Assembly: GCA_963210315.1 (NCBI GenBank)
Contig: OY723266.1
Location: 1 to 64,000 of the forward strand
From: Rhynchopus euleeides
Taxonomy: Eukaryota; Euglenozoa; Diplonemea; Diplonemida; Diplonemidae
Direction of reading: 5' to 3'
Length of the DNA: 64,000 bases
Part shown: piece after piece, positions 1 through 11,300 of the stretch
Layout of the letters: each line of letters begins with the position of its first letter
Numbering within the stretch: position 1 is the first letter of the stretch
Program-made: the position numbers and the translations under genes
Notes under the pieces: generated by a model
Databases searched by the model: none
What the model was told of the DNA's origin: nothing
The model's input: only the letters and a program-made list of their open reading frames with translations

Positions 1-512
1 GACCCTACCCTTGACCCAACCCTAGGGTTAGGGTCAGGGTTGACCCCAGACCCTACCCAACCCTAGGGTTAGGGTTAGGGTAAACCCTTGACCCAACCCT
101 AGGGTTAGGGTCAGGGTTAACCCTAGACCCTACCCTAACCCTAGGGTTAGGGTCAGGGTTGACCCTAGACCCTACCCAACCCTAGGGTTAGGGCTAGGGT
201 TAACCCTTGACCCAACCCTAGGGTTAGGGTCAGGGTTGACCCTAGACCCTACCCAACCCTAGGGTTAGGGTTAGGGTTGACCCTAGACCCTACCCTTGAC
301 CCAACCCTAGGGTTAGGGTCAGGGTTGACCCTAGACCCTACCCAACCCTAGGGTTAGGGTCAGGGTTGACCCCAGACCCTACCCAACCCTAGGGTTAGGG
401 TTAGGGTTAACCCTAGACCCTACCCTAACCCTAGGGTTAGGGTTAGGGTTAACCCTTGACCCAACCCTAGGGTTAGGGTCAGGGTTGACCCTAGACCCTA
501 CCCAACCCTAGG
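1..512. repeat. Telomere-like repeat tract with both orientations interleaved
   Basis: The tract is built from CCCTAA/TTAGGG-type hexamers and variants (AGGGTC, GACCCT, CCCTTG). The palindrome AACCCTAGGGTT recurs about every 60 bases, so the two orientations alternate every 20-40 bases rather than running one way as at a true chromosome end. This is seen directly. A TTAGGG-type telomere and a subtelomeric position are inference. The tract may be degenerate subtelomeric DNA just inside the telomere, or a tangled contig end. Confidence 0.85.
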
Positions 513-889
513 CATAGTGCCCCAAACATATGGGTGATATGGCGGAAAAATTTTTGGGGTGTTTTTGGGTGAAAATCCGGGCAACCCGGGCCCTTTGGGA
601 CCACATAGGCCAGGAAAGGCCAAAATTTTCGACTTTTTTCGGAAATTTTCCGATTTTTCACAGTGTGGCAGTCCGCAGACACAGATTTTCGGGTCAGAAA
701 AAAAAAAATTTTTTCGACCCAAAAATTTCGGATTTTTTTCCGGAGGGTGTATGGTGACCATCCCGGAAATCCGAAAAAAACCTGATTTTTCCTGATTTTC
801 GGATTTTTCTCGAAATTCGCCCTTGTGTCAACCAGTGGCAAATTTTTCGGAAAATCGGGAAAAAACAGGAAAATCCGGAAAATCATACA

Positions 890-1465
890 CCCTCCAAGAA
901 CGGGGAATTTGCCCGTGTGTGGTAAAAGTCCCAATTTTTATGAAAAAATGACAAAATCGGGGCGACTAGACCCCATTTTGGGTGGTTTTCGGGTGAAAAA
1001 CGTACCCTATGCATCCCTGGGGTACATTGTATACCATCCAGGGCCTCTAGGACCAGTAGAAGTGTGTGAAAATGCCTTTTTTTTACCCAAAAAAAGGACC
1101 CTGCAACGATGTTGGAGGACCCTGCACACATCCTGCAGCCATGTTGTAGGCACACTATAACGCAATAACCACCCAGAAACCACTGGGAATGCCCTAAAAG
1201 GGGTGTATGGGCCTGTCGGAACAGGTTTTCTCCACCGAATTGCCCAAATTCGGTCCGATATTTTGAAAAAACTGTGAAAAATGGGGGTTTCGCCCATGTG
1301 GGGTAAATGTCCCAATTTTACGAAAAAATGATAAAATTTGGGCGACTAGACCCCATGTTGGGTGGTTTTCGGGTGAAAAATGTACCCTAGGCATCCCTGG
1401 GGCACATTGTATACCATCCAGGGCCTCTAGGACCAGTAGAAGTGCGTTAAAATGCACATTTTTAC
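890..1465 (+). repeat. Two-copy subtelomeric direct repeat, offset about 380 bp
   Basis: A block at about 890-1085 recurs at about 1270-1465. Shared landmarks are GGCGACTAGACCCCAT (959 and 1339), GTATACCATCCAGGGCC and CTCTAGGACCAGTAGAAGTG. The copies differ by scattered substitutions, so they are old. No coding function is evident. Confidence 0.75.
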
Positions 1466-2246
1466 CCAAAAATGACCGTGCAACCACCTTGCACAGGACT
1501 CACCCCAGAAAAGCGAAAAAAATGTCAAAACATGGCCAAAAATGAGGGTTGGTGGGCCCAAAAGTGGGTAAAAACCTCCGGAAATTCATATCCGGAGTGG
1601 GTTTGGGGGTGGGTTGGCACTGTTGACCTCCAGACCTGGATATTTCAAAAAAATTACAGTTTTTCTCAAGGACATCTGGGGGCCTAGGGGGGGGGGGCAG
1701 TGATGTGTGCCTTGATTTTTTTTGGATTTTTTTGATTTTTTTGGGTGTGTTTTCAGTGATTTTTTTGACTTTTTTGACCCCCTTTGGGGTTTTTGCTTGG
1801 CTGAGAACACTCATCCACCCAAACATGTTAACAAACACCCCCACCCCTTGAGATGCCTGGGCGCAAGGCTTGCTGGTCGCACGCGGAGTACACCGACACG
1901 GAGCAAGGGAGAGGGATCATCCCTCAATCATCCCTCCTGTGTTTGTATGGGTATATCCCCCTGTTTTGTACAGTGGCAAGAATCTGACTTGCGAGGGCAC
2001 TTCCTGAGCTTGCCTCATAGGGGGTAGTGCCCTGGTTTTCCTTTCCCAGGAGATGTCAGAAATATGCGGGCTTTCGCCGAACTACAGATTTTCGCTGTTA
2101 GCCCTTTGGGGTTTTTCCGAAAATCCCGAAAATCCCGCCCCAGGTCCCTCTTATGGGTCCACCGACGGACAGAGTCTATATTATCGTGTTGTGTGGGATA
2201 GTGGGTGGGCAGCTCGCTCACCCCCACACATACACGGGGGATTGAC

Positions 2247-2303
2247 TTTTATGGATTTTTATGGATTTTTATGGATTTTTATGGATTTTTATGGATTTTT
2301 TTG
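2247..2303 (+). repeat. Short tandem repeat of ATGGATTTTT, about 5-6 copies
   Basis: The 10-base unit ATGGATTTTT repeats almost perfectly and ends in a longer T run. A G17 run follows at 2341. This is a simple repeat with no function inferred. Confidence 0.9.
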
Positions 2304-2816
2304 AACCGGGCTCAGGAAACCCTGATTTATAACATCACTGGGGGGGGGGGGGGGGGTCAAAATTGGACCCGGACATCCGGACACCCGGATTTCCGGTCCG
2401 GATATGTCCGCCCTGTCCGCCCTGAAATCGCCTAAGGGGCCGGGGGAAATCCAGGAAATTCGGGAAATCCAGGAATATGAAGAATCCTCCTATGGGACTC
2501 ACAAATATCTCCTTCACAATAAGGCCTTTACCTCGCGGCCGTGGTGCGACACTCACGCACGGACAGACACACGCACACACACCTTCTGTGTAACCATTGT
2601 ACAGTGCAACATTCGATGCCTCAATTGGTGTTATGCCTTCCCCCTCCTTCCTGCTTCGGGCTCAACACAGGCAAGAGGAGCAGCCCACGTGGGACTCTCC
2701 GTACGCTAAGAGGCTGTTGCTGACACATTCCACACTCACCCAAGTCGCAACAAGCGAGAGAGCCGGGTCGCTGGTGGTGCGCATCGAGCGACGCAGCACA
2801 AATAGGGTCTCAGTCC

Positions 2817-4598
2817 TCACTGCATCGCTGCAGACAGGAGGTCGGCTGCACCTGTGTGGCCGGCTGCTTGTGCAGCAGAAAGCGGCGTGACGCCATCATT
2901 ATTAGCCTTGTTCACATCAGCTTGTCCTTCAGTCATGAGGATGCGCAACGCTTCAGCATGGCCGTTCTGAGACGCTATAAAACACGGCGTCGTACCGTAT
3001 ATGTTGGCCTTGTTCACATCAGCTTGTCCTTCTGTGATGAGGATGCACAATGCGTCAGCGTGTCCGTTCTGAGCCGCCATGAAACACGGCGTCCAACCGT
3101 CGTTCTCCGCCTTGTTTACATCAGCCAGTCCTTCTGTGATGAGAATGCGTAATGCGTCACCGTGTCCGTCCTGAGCCGCCATTAAACACGGGGTCGTACC
3201 GTCGTTGTTGGCCTTGTTCACATCAGCTTGTCCTTCTGTGATGAGGATGCGCAATGCGTCAGCGTGTCCCTCCTGAGCCGCCTTGAAACACGGCGTCGTA
3301 CCTTTATTGTTGGCCTTGTTCACATCAGCTTGTCCTTCTGTGATGAGGATGAGCAATGCGTCAGCGTGTCCGTTCTGAGCCGCCACGAAACACGGCGTCG
3401 TACCGTCGTTCACCGCCTCGTTTACATCAGCTTGTCCTTCTGTGATGAGGATGCGCAACGCGTCAGCGTGTCCATTCAGAGCCGCGATGCAACACGGCGT
3501 CACACCGTTGTTGTGGGCCTTGTTAACATCAGCCTGTCCTTCTGTGATGAGGATGCGCAATGCGTCAGCGTCTCCTTTCTGAGCCGCCATGAAACACGGC
3601 GTCGTACCGTCGTTCACCGCCTTGTTCACATCAGCCTGTCCTTCTGTGATGAGGATGCGCAATGCGTCAGCGTGTCCGTTCTGAGCAGCCACACAACACG
3701 GCGTCACACCCACGTTCATGGCCTTGTTCACATCAGCTTGCCCATCTGTGATGAGGAGACGTACTGCGTCAGCGTGTCCACTGCGAGACGCAATGAAACA
3801 CGGTGTCCTCCCCGCATTGTCGGCCTTGTTGACATCAGCTTGTCCCTCTGTGATAAGGATGCGCAATGCGTCAGCGTGTCCGTTCTCAGCCGCCTTGAAA
3901 CACGGCGTTTCACCGTCGTTCACGGCCTCGTTCACATCAGCTTGTCCTTCTGTGATGAGGATGCGCAATGCGTCGGTACGCCCCATCTGAGCCGCCATAA
4001 AACAAGGCGTCCTCCCGTCATTGTCAGGCTTGTTCACATCGGCCTTTCCTTGTGTGATGAGGACACGCAAAGCGTCTGTGCAGCCGCCTGCAGCAGCGAC
4101 GCTGCACGCACTGCGCCCCAACGCATCCACCGTGTCAGCCGCGAGGCTGCCCGACAGGAGGACATCCTTCAGCAGGTCAGCACGATTCCCTGCGGCTGCC
4201 GCATGCAGCACAGTCCACCCTTTCCGCGGTCCCTCTTCCTCGTACGCTCCCCAGAACGTGTCCCCAAGGGCGTGCATTGCCTTGTCCAACACCGCCCGCT
4301 TGCAGACACACGCAATCAGCGCAACACCTGCTGTGTGCACCTCTTGCGGTACGCACGCAACATCCGCACCCTTGCTCAGCAGCACTGCCGCGGTCTTGTC
4401 GTGGCTCCCGCCCTTGTTCATGCGCAGCGCTGTCGTGAGCGCATCGTTGAGAGCATCCGCGTGGGCTGCGGGTGCCAGGTTGGCACAGCACAGCGACACC
4501 ACCTGCTCGTTGTTTTTTTTTGGTACCCGGGGGCGAACCGGGGGACTGCTACTCTCCACCTCTGCTCTTGGGGTGTCTGCTGCTTGTCGAGATGACAT
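2817..4598 (-). CDS. Ankyrin-repeat protein, 5' end replaced by LINE-A 3' sequence (chimeric N-terminus)
   Basis: The ORF encodes 593 residues. Residues 1-28 (MSSRQAAD...) are read from the 3' UTR of the adjoining LINE-A. The reading frame crosses its poly(A) tail (4513-4521, read as Lys-Lys-Asn) and joins the host gene at about 4512. The host part has a short N-terminal segment and then about 13 ankyrin repeats of 33 residues, of the type DALRILITEGQADVNKA followed by TPCFMAAQ, ending in an extended cap near 2817. Twelve repeats carry ADVN. At the DNA level this is a 99-bp tandem array (about 2880-4060), so it probably grows by unequal exchange. Ankyrin repeats mediate protein-protein contacts; no partner can be inferred. 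The original start and upstream exons are missing. The gene may be a pseudogene, or may be expressed from the LINE-donated ATG. The identical 28-residue leader is encoded at 33637 in the truncated LINE copy, which proves it is LINE-derived. Confidence 0.8.
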   Translation of the reverse strand: MSSRQAADTPRAEVESSSPPVRPRVPKKNNEQVVSLCCANLAPAAHADALNDALTTALRMNKGGSHDKTAAVLLSKGADVACVPQEVHTAGVALIACVCKRAVLDKAMHALGDTFWGAYEEEGPRKGWTVLHAAAAGNRADLLKDVLLSGSLAADTVDALGRSACSVAAAGGCTDALRVLITQGKADVNKPDNDGRTPCFMAAQMGRTDALRILITEGQADVNEAVNDGETPCFKAAENGHADALRILITEGQADVNKADNAGRTPCFIASRSGHADAVRLLITDGQADVNKAMNVGVTPCCVAAQNGHADALRILITEGQADVNKAVNDGTTPCFMAAQKGDADALRILITEGQADVNKAHNNGVTPCCIAALNGHADALRILITEGQADVNEAVNDGTTPCFVAAQNGHADALLILITEGQADVNKANNKGTTPCFKAAQEGHADALRILITEGQADVNKANNDGTTPCLMAAQDGHGDALRILITEGLADVNKAENDGWTPCFMAAQNGHADALCILITEGQADVNKANIYGTTPCFIASQNGHAEALRILMTEGQADVNKANNDGVTPLSAAQAAGHTGAADLLSAAMQ

Positions 4599-5304
4599 GC
4601 AGGGCGGAAGCCAACGACACAGTTGCTGTTGGCCACGTGTGGCAGAGGCTAGAGGCTAGAGGGCCGTGTACTTGGCAAGTTCGAACAACAAGGGCCAGAC
4701 CTCTTCTACAGTCTCTCCCCAAATGGCGACCGTTCGAAAAGTCCAGGGCCCAGAACGCGCAAAAAACAGGGTTGAAACAGTCCCTGTCGAGCGGTTTGCG
4801 GGACCGAGCGGGCCATCCCTCCAAACCACTCGAACTGGGGGAGGGAACTGCAGAGGAGGGGCGGAATCGAGGGGAATGGTGGAATCAGGGAGCGAATTTA
4901 CAGGGGTCCGTGGTGCCGTGGCTCTCACACACGTTCTGCTGGTGCCACTCCGAGTTTGTGGCGAACTTTTTCGGACACCACCGACCCCCCCAAAGGGCAA
5001 GACTATTCACACTGTGCAAGACTCTATTAAGGGGGAGGGGCGGGGGGGGGGACGATCAGATTTGTTTGTTTAGGCGCCGTGGGACCGAATGGACTTTCCG
5101 GACCCACGGCTCGAAGGTCAAACTATACACACTGGAATCGGTGATGATGCTTGGGGGCCTAGGCGCGAGGGGAACGGACGCGGGGGTCCCAACCACCCAC
5201 CCTAGACGGACTATACACACGACTCTACCGAAGAGGGGAGGAGGGGGAAGGGGGGGGGAGGAGGTTGCACCCTACGTGCACCGTCCTCTCCCTGCATGAA
5301 CGCT
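4513..5304 (-). other. LINE-A 3' UTR with poly(A) tail
   Basis: The sequence between the ORF stop and the T9 tract recurs nearly base for base at 33553-34395 and defines the mobile 3' end. It contains G runs (for example near 5041-5051 and 5250) and an ATG at 4596-4598 (minus strand) that stays open through the poly(A) tract into whatever lies downstream. Here that is the ankyrin gene; in the truncated copy it is the minisatellite. Confidence 0.85.
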
Positions 5305-8300
5305 TCACCTCCGCCGACGGGGCCCCTGGCCCCCTACTCCGATCACCGCAGCCTGCCTCTCCTGCCCGCCGCCACGGTCCCTACGGTCGCCGCCACCCCT
5401 GCCGCCGCCTCTCCCGGCTGCCCACCTGTCGCGACCCTGCCTCCCTCCACCCTGGCCGTCGCCCCTCCTGTCCCGGGGGTCCGCCACCCCTCCCCCGCCA
5501 CGGCCGCCCCGCGGTCGCGCCGCCTCCTCCGGGTGCCGCTCACGCGTCCGTCTCTTGTCCACCCGGCTGTTCACGCGCTTGCACGCGAAGAACTCCTCCA
5601 CCCGTGCCGCACTCGCCCCTTCCCGCCTCGAGTTGAAGTCGGCATCAACCGACCGTCGATCCGCCACCCACTGCTTGTAGACAGCGTGTGCCGTCTCGAC
5701 CTCCAACTCTGAGCGCCCGTGCTGGCCGAAGAGCTCGAACCAGCCTTCTGCCGTCCGAGGGACCCACGCCGCCTCCTTCGCTCCCTCCGCCGCCGCCTTC
5801 GCTGCCGAAGGAAACACCATCCTGCCGTCCACCTCTGCTGGCCCGTCAGACCGACTCCCTGCCCACTTCCCCATACCCGCGCGAGCTGCTGAGATCAGGA
5901 TCACTGACACTTGGGTGGCTGTGTTTGTGTTTTGGGTGCCTCCCGTTGACGTGACCGTGCCCTCGTCGCTCATGCCGTCCACCCCCTCCGACAACTCGTC
6001 GTCGAAGGCGATGCCGCCGTCCGCCCCTCGAGGGAGCTCCATCGTCGATGCTGCTGCCGCTGCCGCCGCTGTCGCTGCCGCTGCTGCCTGCCGAGGGATG
6101 GCTGTGGGTCCGTTGTTGGAGCCTTCCCCCAGAGGTGTCGCCGCTGCTGCCGCCGCCGCCGCCGCCGCACTCGACGGGGTGCCCCCCACGGGAGCTGCCG
6201 AAGGGGATGGTGAGGAGTGGGGAAGGGCCGGCGAGTGCCGGGATGGAGTGGGTTGGGATGGAGTAGGTTGAGAAGAAGTAGAGTGGGATGATGTAGGGTG
6301 GGATGTAGTAGGTTGGGATGATGTAGTCTGAGATGTAGGGTGGGATGTAGTAGGTTGGGATGATGTAGTCTGAGATGTAGGGTGGGATGTAGTAGGTTGG
6401 GATGATGTAGTCTGAGATGCCGTCGGAGGGTGGGTGTTATGGGGTGAAGGGAGGGGGTGGGATGTCGAAGAAGACGGGTTGTCGAGGTGTGCTTCACCGC
6501 ACCACCTGTATGTCGCCGGGGACTTGTCGCGGCACGTGAGGCACACTGCCACCCCGCACTCGCTGCATCCCCAGCACCCGCGAACGCTCACCGGCGTGGT
6601 GCACGCCCCGCAGCTCGTCTGCCAACCGACCTGGAGGCTCATCAGCCGCGCAGCTTCACACCCCCGGACGCGGATATCCTGCCCCACTGGGCACGCGTCC
6701 ACCTCCAGCGCCCACTGCTGCAGCGGCTCGGGCAGGATCACGGGCACAAAGTGGCCCACCGCTGTGCCGTCTGCCTGTCCCGACTCACCCACAAACGCCA
6801 CCGCCGCCATCCCTGCCGCCCGCCTCGCTGCGCGCCACACTCTGACCCCCTGGCCCTGCTTCCTGAACGCCAGGATGTTGATGCAGAGGGCCCTCGCGAG
6901 CCCCCCGAGGACCAGCTCGTCAGCCCACGACTGCAGCCCCGGCCCTGCCCCGCTGCGGCCCATCAGCCGAGCCCACGCCTCCGGCGCCCCCTCCACCAGC
7001 GCGCGCAGCCCGGCGTGCGACACCACCGCCTCCACTGCTCGCCTCCGCGCCTCGGCCGCTGTCACAATCAGACTGGCCGGCAGCTGACCGACCACCGCGT
7101 CAAACAGGCAGTCGCCCACGGTGTACTCCGCCCGCCACCGCACCTGTCCCTGGAGGGACCCCACCAGGTCCTCGACTTCCAAACACTGTGACACATCCGC
7201 GGGGGCGGCACTCTGCCACTGGGCGATGAAGGCCGCCACAGGCTCCGTGGCCGACAGCTCCTGCACGCGCTGCCACCGGTCCGCTTCCCGCTCTCGCTGC
7301 TCGGCTGCTGTGCCCCGCACCGCCCCGGCGGGGGTCACTGGCGGCGCGCCCGATGGAGGAGGTGTGCACCCGTCTGGTGACGCGGCCGGTGAAGGTGCTG
7401 CCGTCGCTCCCGCCCCACCCGCCCGTCGCTTCTTCGGGGCCGCACCCGGCTCCCCTGCCTCCTCGCACACCTCCTCTTTCACCACCGCCGCCCACCCGCG
7501 GGGCCGCCCCGACGCCTGCACCAACCGCAAACGCCCCCTCGGACAAGCGCACGGCAGGTCCTCCCCACCACACGCCATGCACGCCGCCTGCATGCACTTA
7601 CGGCACCGGAGGTGGAGAGACTGCGGCCCCACCTTCTCCCTGCAAATGTGGCAGATCGCCCCAGCCTGGCCGGCGAACACCCTCTCCATCGGCTCCGCAA
7701 CGGCCGCCTCTGGCCCCGCCGGCAGCTGCGATGTGTCCACCTCCACGTCGACCCGCACAAAACCCCGCCCGTCCGCACACAAAGCGAAGCGTGTCCGCAC
7801 CTGCGCCTCCGGCCTCGGCCTGCACACCACTGGCTCCCCGTAGTCCCGCAGGACGAGGATCTCCACACGCAGCACCACTGCCAGCGCCCGCAGCACCGCC
7901 ATGTCCGCCCATGCCTCCTGTGGCACACTGCCATCTGGCAAGCGTGTCGGCGCCCGCATCCGGCAGCTCCATTCCGCAGGATCTGCCACTTCTGGCCGCA
8001 GCTCCGGAGCGTTCAGCACCAACCCGACTGCCTGCCTCCGCGCCTGCTCCAGCGAACACGGCGCGTCACCACCCCTGATGACGGCCTCAACCCCGTCGAC
8101 TGCTTGCCCCGTCGGCATTGTGCCCCCCAGCTGCCGCAGCTGGTACCAGGCGGGGAGACTGGCTGCACACCCCTCCTGCAGACACTGCGCTGCGGTCTTC
8201 TCCCCCCGGGGGTCGCACCTCTTCCGCCACTGCGCCACCTTCACGTCGAAGGCGCGCTCCTCCGCTGGCGGTTCGGGGTCCGGTCCAAACTCCCCCTCGC

Positions 8301-11300
8301 TCCCGTCCTCGTCTTCCCCACCTGTGTCATCTGGCGGCACCTCCTCCATCACCACCCCCGGCATCAGGTCCCCGAACTGCACGTACGTCGCAGGGTCGAT
8401 CACCGGGGTCGCCTCCAGGCACACCTGCCTGCGTGTTCCCCCTGCCTGAGAGCACAGCTCCCCACACGCCAGGAGGGACAACCCCACCGCCTTCTGGAAC
8501 GCCCAGCCCATGCTCCGGGCTGCTTGCTGGGCCAGCCCCACCCTACCCACGCCCAGCCTGGACGCCCCGATCGCCACCAACCTGTTCATGATGGAGGCCG
8601 CGCGCTGCCCCCAGCCTCCAAACAGTTCGATCACAAAGGGCTCAAAGGCCAGCCGACCTCCTCGCACCGCCTCGTCGTCCCGGTACTTGCGGACCTTGTC
8701 CGCTTGCCGACGCGCTGCGGCCCCGCCCACCGTCCGCGCCGCCAACTGGACGTACGACGGCGCCAGAGGATTCACCACCGCGACGTCGATCGCAGTGACC
8801 CTGCCGTCCATGAACCCTTGGCGCAGAGTGACATCCCCTGGGCGCCTCCTGTCCTGCAGCAAGCCGGCGGTTTCCCGCTCCGCACCCAGTCCCACCTTGC
8901 GGGCCATCCCCAGGAGCGCGTCGGCCACTGCCTCGTGCCGCAGCACCGCCCCCCCGCCCTTCTCGCAGAGCGCGGCGTGTTCCCCATGAGGATCCAGCAC
9001 CCCGTCTCTCCCACAGCACCCACACCGCTCCAGCGATCCGAACAGCGGCAGCCCCATCCGGAGCCGTAGCACCGCCTGGAAGGCTTGCGCGGGCATCGCC
9101 TCCCAGCGGCCTGGGCTCCCTGTCAGCCATGCCCCACACCCCCTCAGCAGCTGCGAGTTCAGCCTGGCGCGCGTCGCAGCGTCTGCTCCCTCCATCAGGG
9201 CGTTGTACCCTGCCTCCAGGATGCCGAGGGACAGGGTGCGCTGCTCCGGGGCTCTGACTGGGGGTGCATCTGGGTCCACCTGCCACCCCTCTGCCACCAT
9301 CTCGTTGTACGAGAGCGCGGTCCGCCGCCAGCCCTCCGCGTCCCAGACGAAGTTGCGGTCCAGCCTGCGGCAGAGCCCCGCAGTCCCTGCACTCGACGCC
9401 AGCGCCGCCGCATGCCAGTGGTCCGCGGCCTTACGGACACCGAGGCCGCCGACCCGCACCGGGAGCGACGCCTGCAGCACCGCCTCCTGGGGGAGACACT
9501 CATCCTCGTACCCCAGGAGCCGTGCGAGGCTCCGCTGGACCCGCGCGTCGTACCTGTCCAGATACTTCGTCGCCCCCGTAGCCCCTATAGCCCGCATGAA
9601 GAAGACCATACGAGCAAACCCCAGGCACTCCCGCAGCAGGACGAAGGCGGTCTGCGAATCCGACAGCTTGTCCAGCGCGTCCAGCGACCTGACGAAGACC
9701 TTGACCCGAGCCTGCATGTACTCCTCGCACCATGCCGCGTCACCAATGGGGGCTCCGAGCAGCTCGAAGTTGCTCTCCCGGATCCATCGGATGCCCTCAA
9801 GTGGCGATCCCTTGGGCTTCTCCTTCACCTTCAGGCCCCACCCTTCCCATGTCGCGAGGGAGTGACCCGCTATGTCCACCAGCTCACACTTGTCCTCCCG
9901 GACCGTAAGCCCCATGTCCCGGCTGCGCCGCACGATGTGCTCGTACGCTCGGCTCACCGCGTACCCTGAGCCCATCACCACCCCGTCATCGAGGAACCAC
10001 ACTGTCCCTTGGACACCCGGGAGTTGTGCCACCTCCTCTGCTATGGGCGCGATCGCCAGGGAGAAGAGCAGCGGCCCCAGGGGGTCCCCCTGCTGCACAC
10101 CACATGCTGACTGCAGGCGTTTATCCCCAAACTGCAGGTTCGTGGGTTGCGTGTAGCACCACGCCACCCACGGCAACATCCCCGGGAACTTCTCCTCAAC
10201 CTGCTTCAGGAAGGCTGTGCGATCGACCGCGTTAAACGCGTTCGTGTAGTCGATCTTGAGGATGCACGCGTCCTGGCCCTTGCTCCTCGCAGCGAAGTTG
10301 GCGACCACCGCCGTCGCCGCCTCCGCCCCCTGCCGTACACCCACCCCGACCTGCTTACCCCGAAGGAGAATCGTCTTCGCCTCGTCCCGATGCCTCGCCG
10401 CGATGAGCTTCGCCACCAGGCGCCTGATCGACTCGCCACACGCGATTGGCCGCACATCCGTGTCCCCCTTGCGGAGCGCCGTCAGGCTCGCCCCCGCCAG
10501 CCATGCCCGTGTCGTGTCCGGCGCCGCCCCCCGCGCCAACCCGTTCACCAGATGCGTGAGCGCCGGGAGGGCACGTGCAGTCGGGTGCGCCACCGCCGCC
10601 TTCAGGTGATCCGGCCTGAGCCCGAGGGAACCCCCTGCGGACCCCGTGGGAAACCCGTTCACCGCCTTCAGCACTTCCAGCGGGGTAAACGCCTCACAAA
10701 GTGCTGGGTCCACCTTGCCGCACTGCGCCGGCTTCCCCGTCGGGTGTTTCTTCTGGAGCTGCTGCAGCGTCTCGTCCGACTGGGGGGCGACCGCATCCGG
10801 TGTCAGAGCCTTCACCGCCGCCGACGTGCGGCCCTGCGCCGTCAACTTCTGCACCCGCCCCTGCCAGCGCCGGTGCTCCTCCGTCGGGTCCCCCTGCCCC
10901 GCCGGGGGCCGTGCTGGCTCGCCCCCGGGCTTGCGCTTCCCCGCCTCCGCAGCCCACACCTGGGCGTGCTCCCCCTGGCGCAGCCTCCCGATCAGCAGCC
11001 GCCGCTGGCGGAGCGTCTGGGCCTTGCGCGCCTTGCCCATCCGCTCCTTCCGCAGCGCGAGCTGCGGCACCATGGCGAGCACCCGGTACGCCGCGTCCGT
11101 CTGCGTCGCTGCCGCCTCCCGGCACGCGTCCCGGAAGCACGCCGCCCATTCCCCCTGCAGCTCTCTGGGGACCGCCTCCCACGTCCGCACCCCCGACTCG
11201 GCGATGCGCCCCCACTCCGGCAGGCCCTCGTAGCGGCCCTGGGCCGCACTCGGCTCCCCCAGCTCCTCGGCCTGCACCTTCGGCTCGCAGGCCCGGCACA

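Larger units (their letters stand above)
513..2500. other. Subtelomeric non-coding region, AT-rich with homopolymer runs
   Basis: No gene is supported here. The sequence is rich in runs of A, T and G, and its base composition differs from the GC-rich genes further in. It contains a two-copy direct repeat (about 890-1085 and 1270-1465), a 10-bp tandem repeat near 2250 and G runs near 1687 and 2340. Short open frames exist on both strands but encode low-complexity Lys/Phe-rich peptides with no recognisable domain. Confidence 0.7.

Noticed and set aside
3228-4595. 455-codon plus-strand open frame opposite the ankyrin gene
   Set aside because: It is the antisense shadow of the 99-bp ankyrin repeat. 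The ankyrin frame has a recognisable fold; the antisense peptide (VSVSVLSRHETRR) does not.
4672-4690. GTTCGAACAACAAGG as a tRNA B-box
   Set aside because: No matching A-box or cloverleaf was found around it, and the sequence is part of the LINE-A 3' UTR, repeated at 33711-33729.
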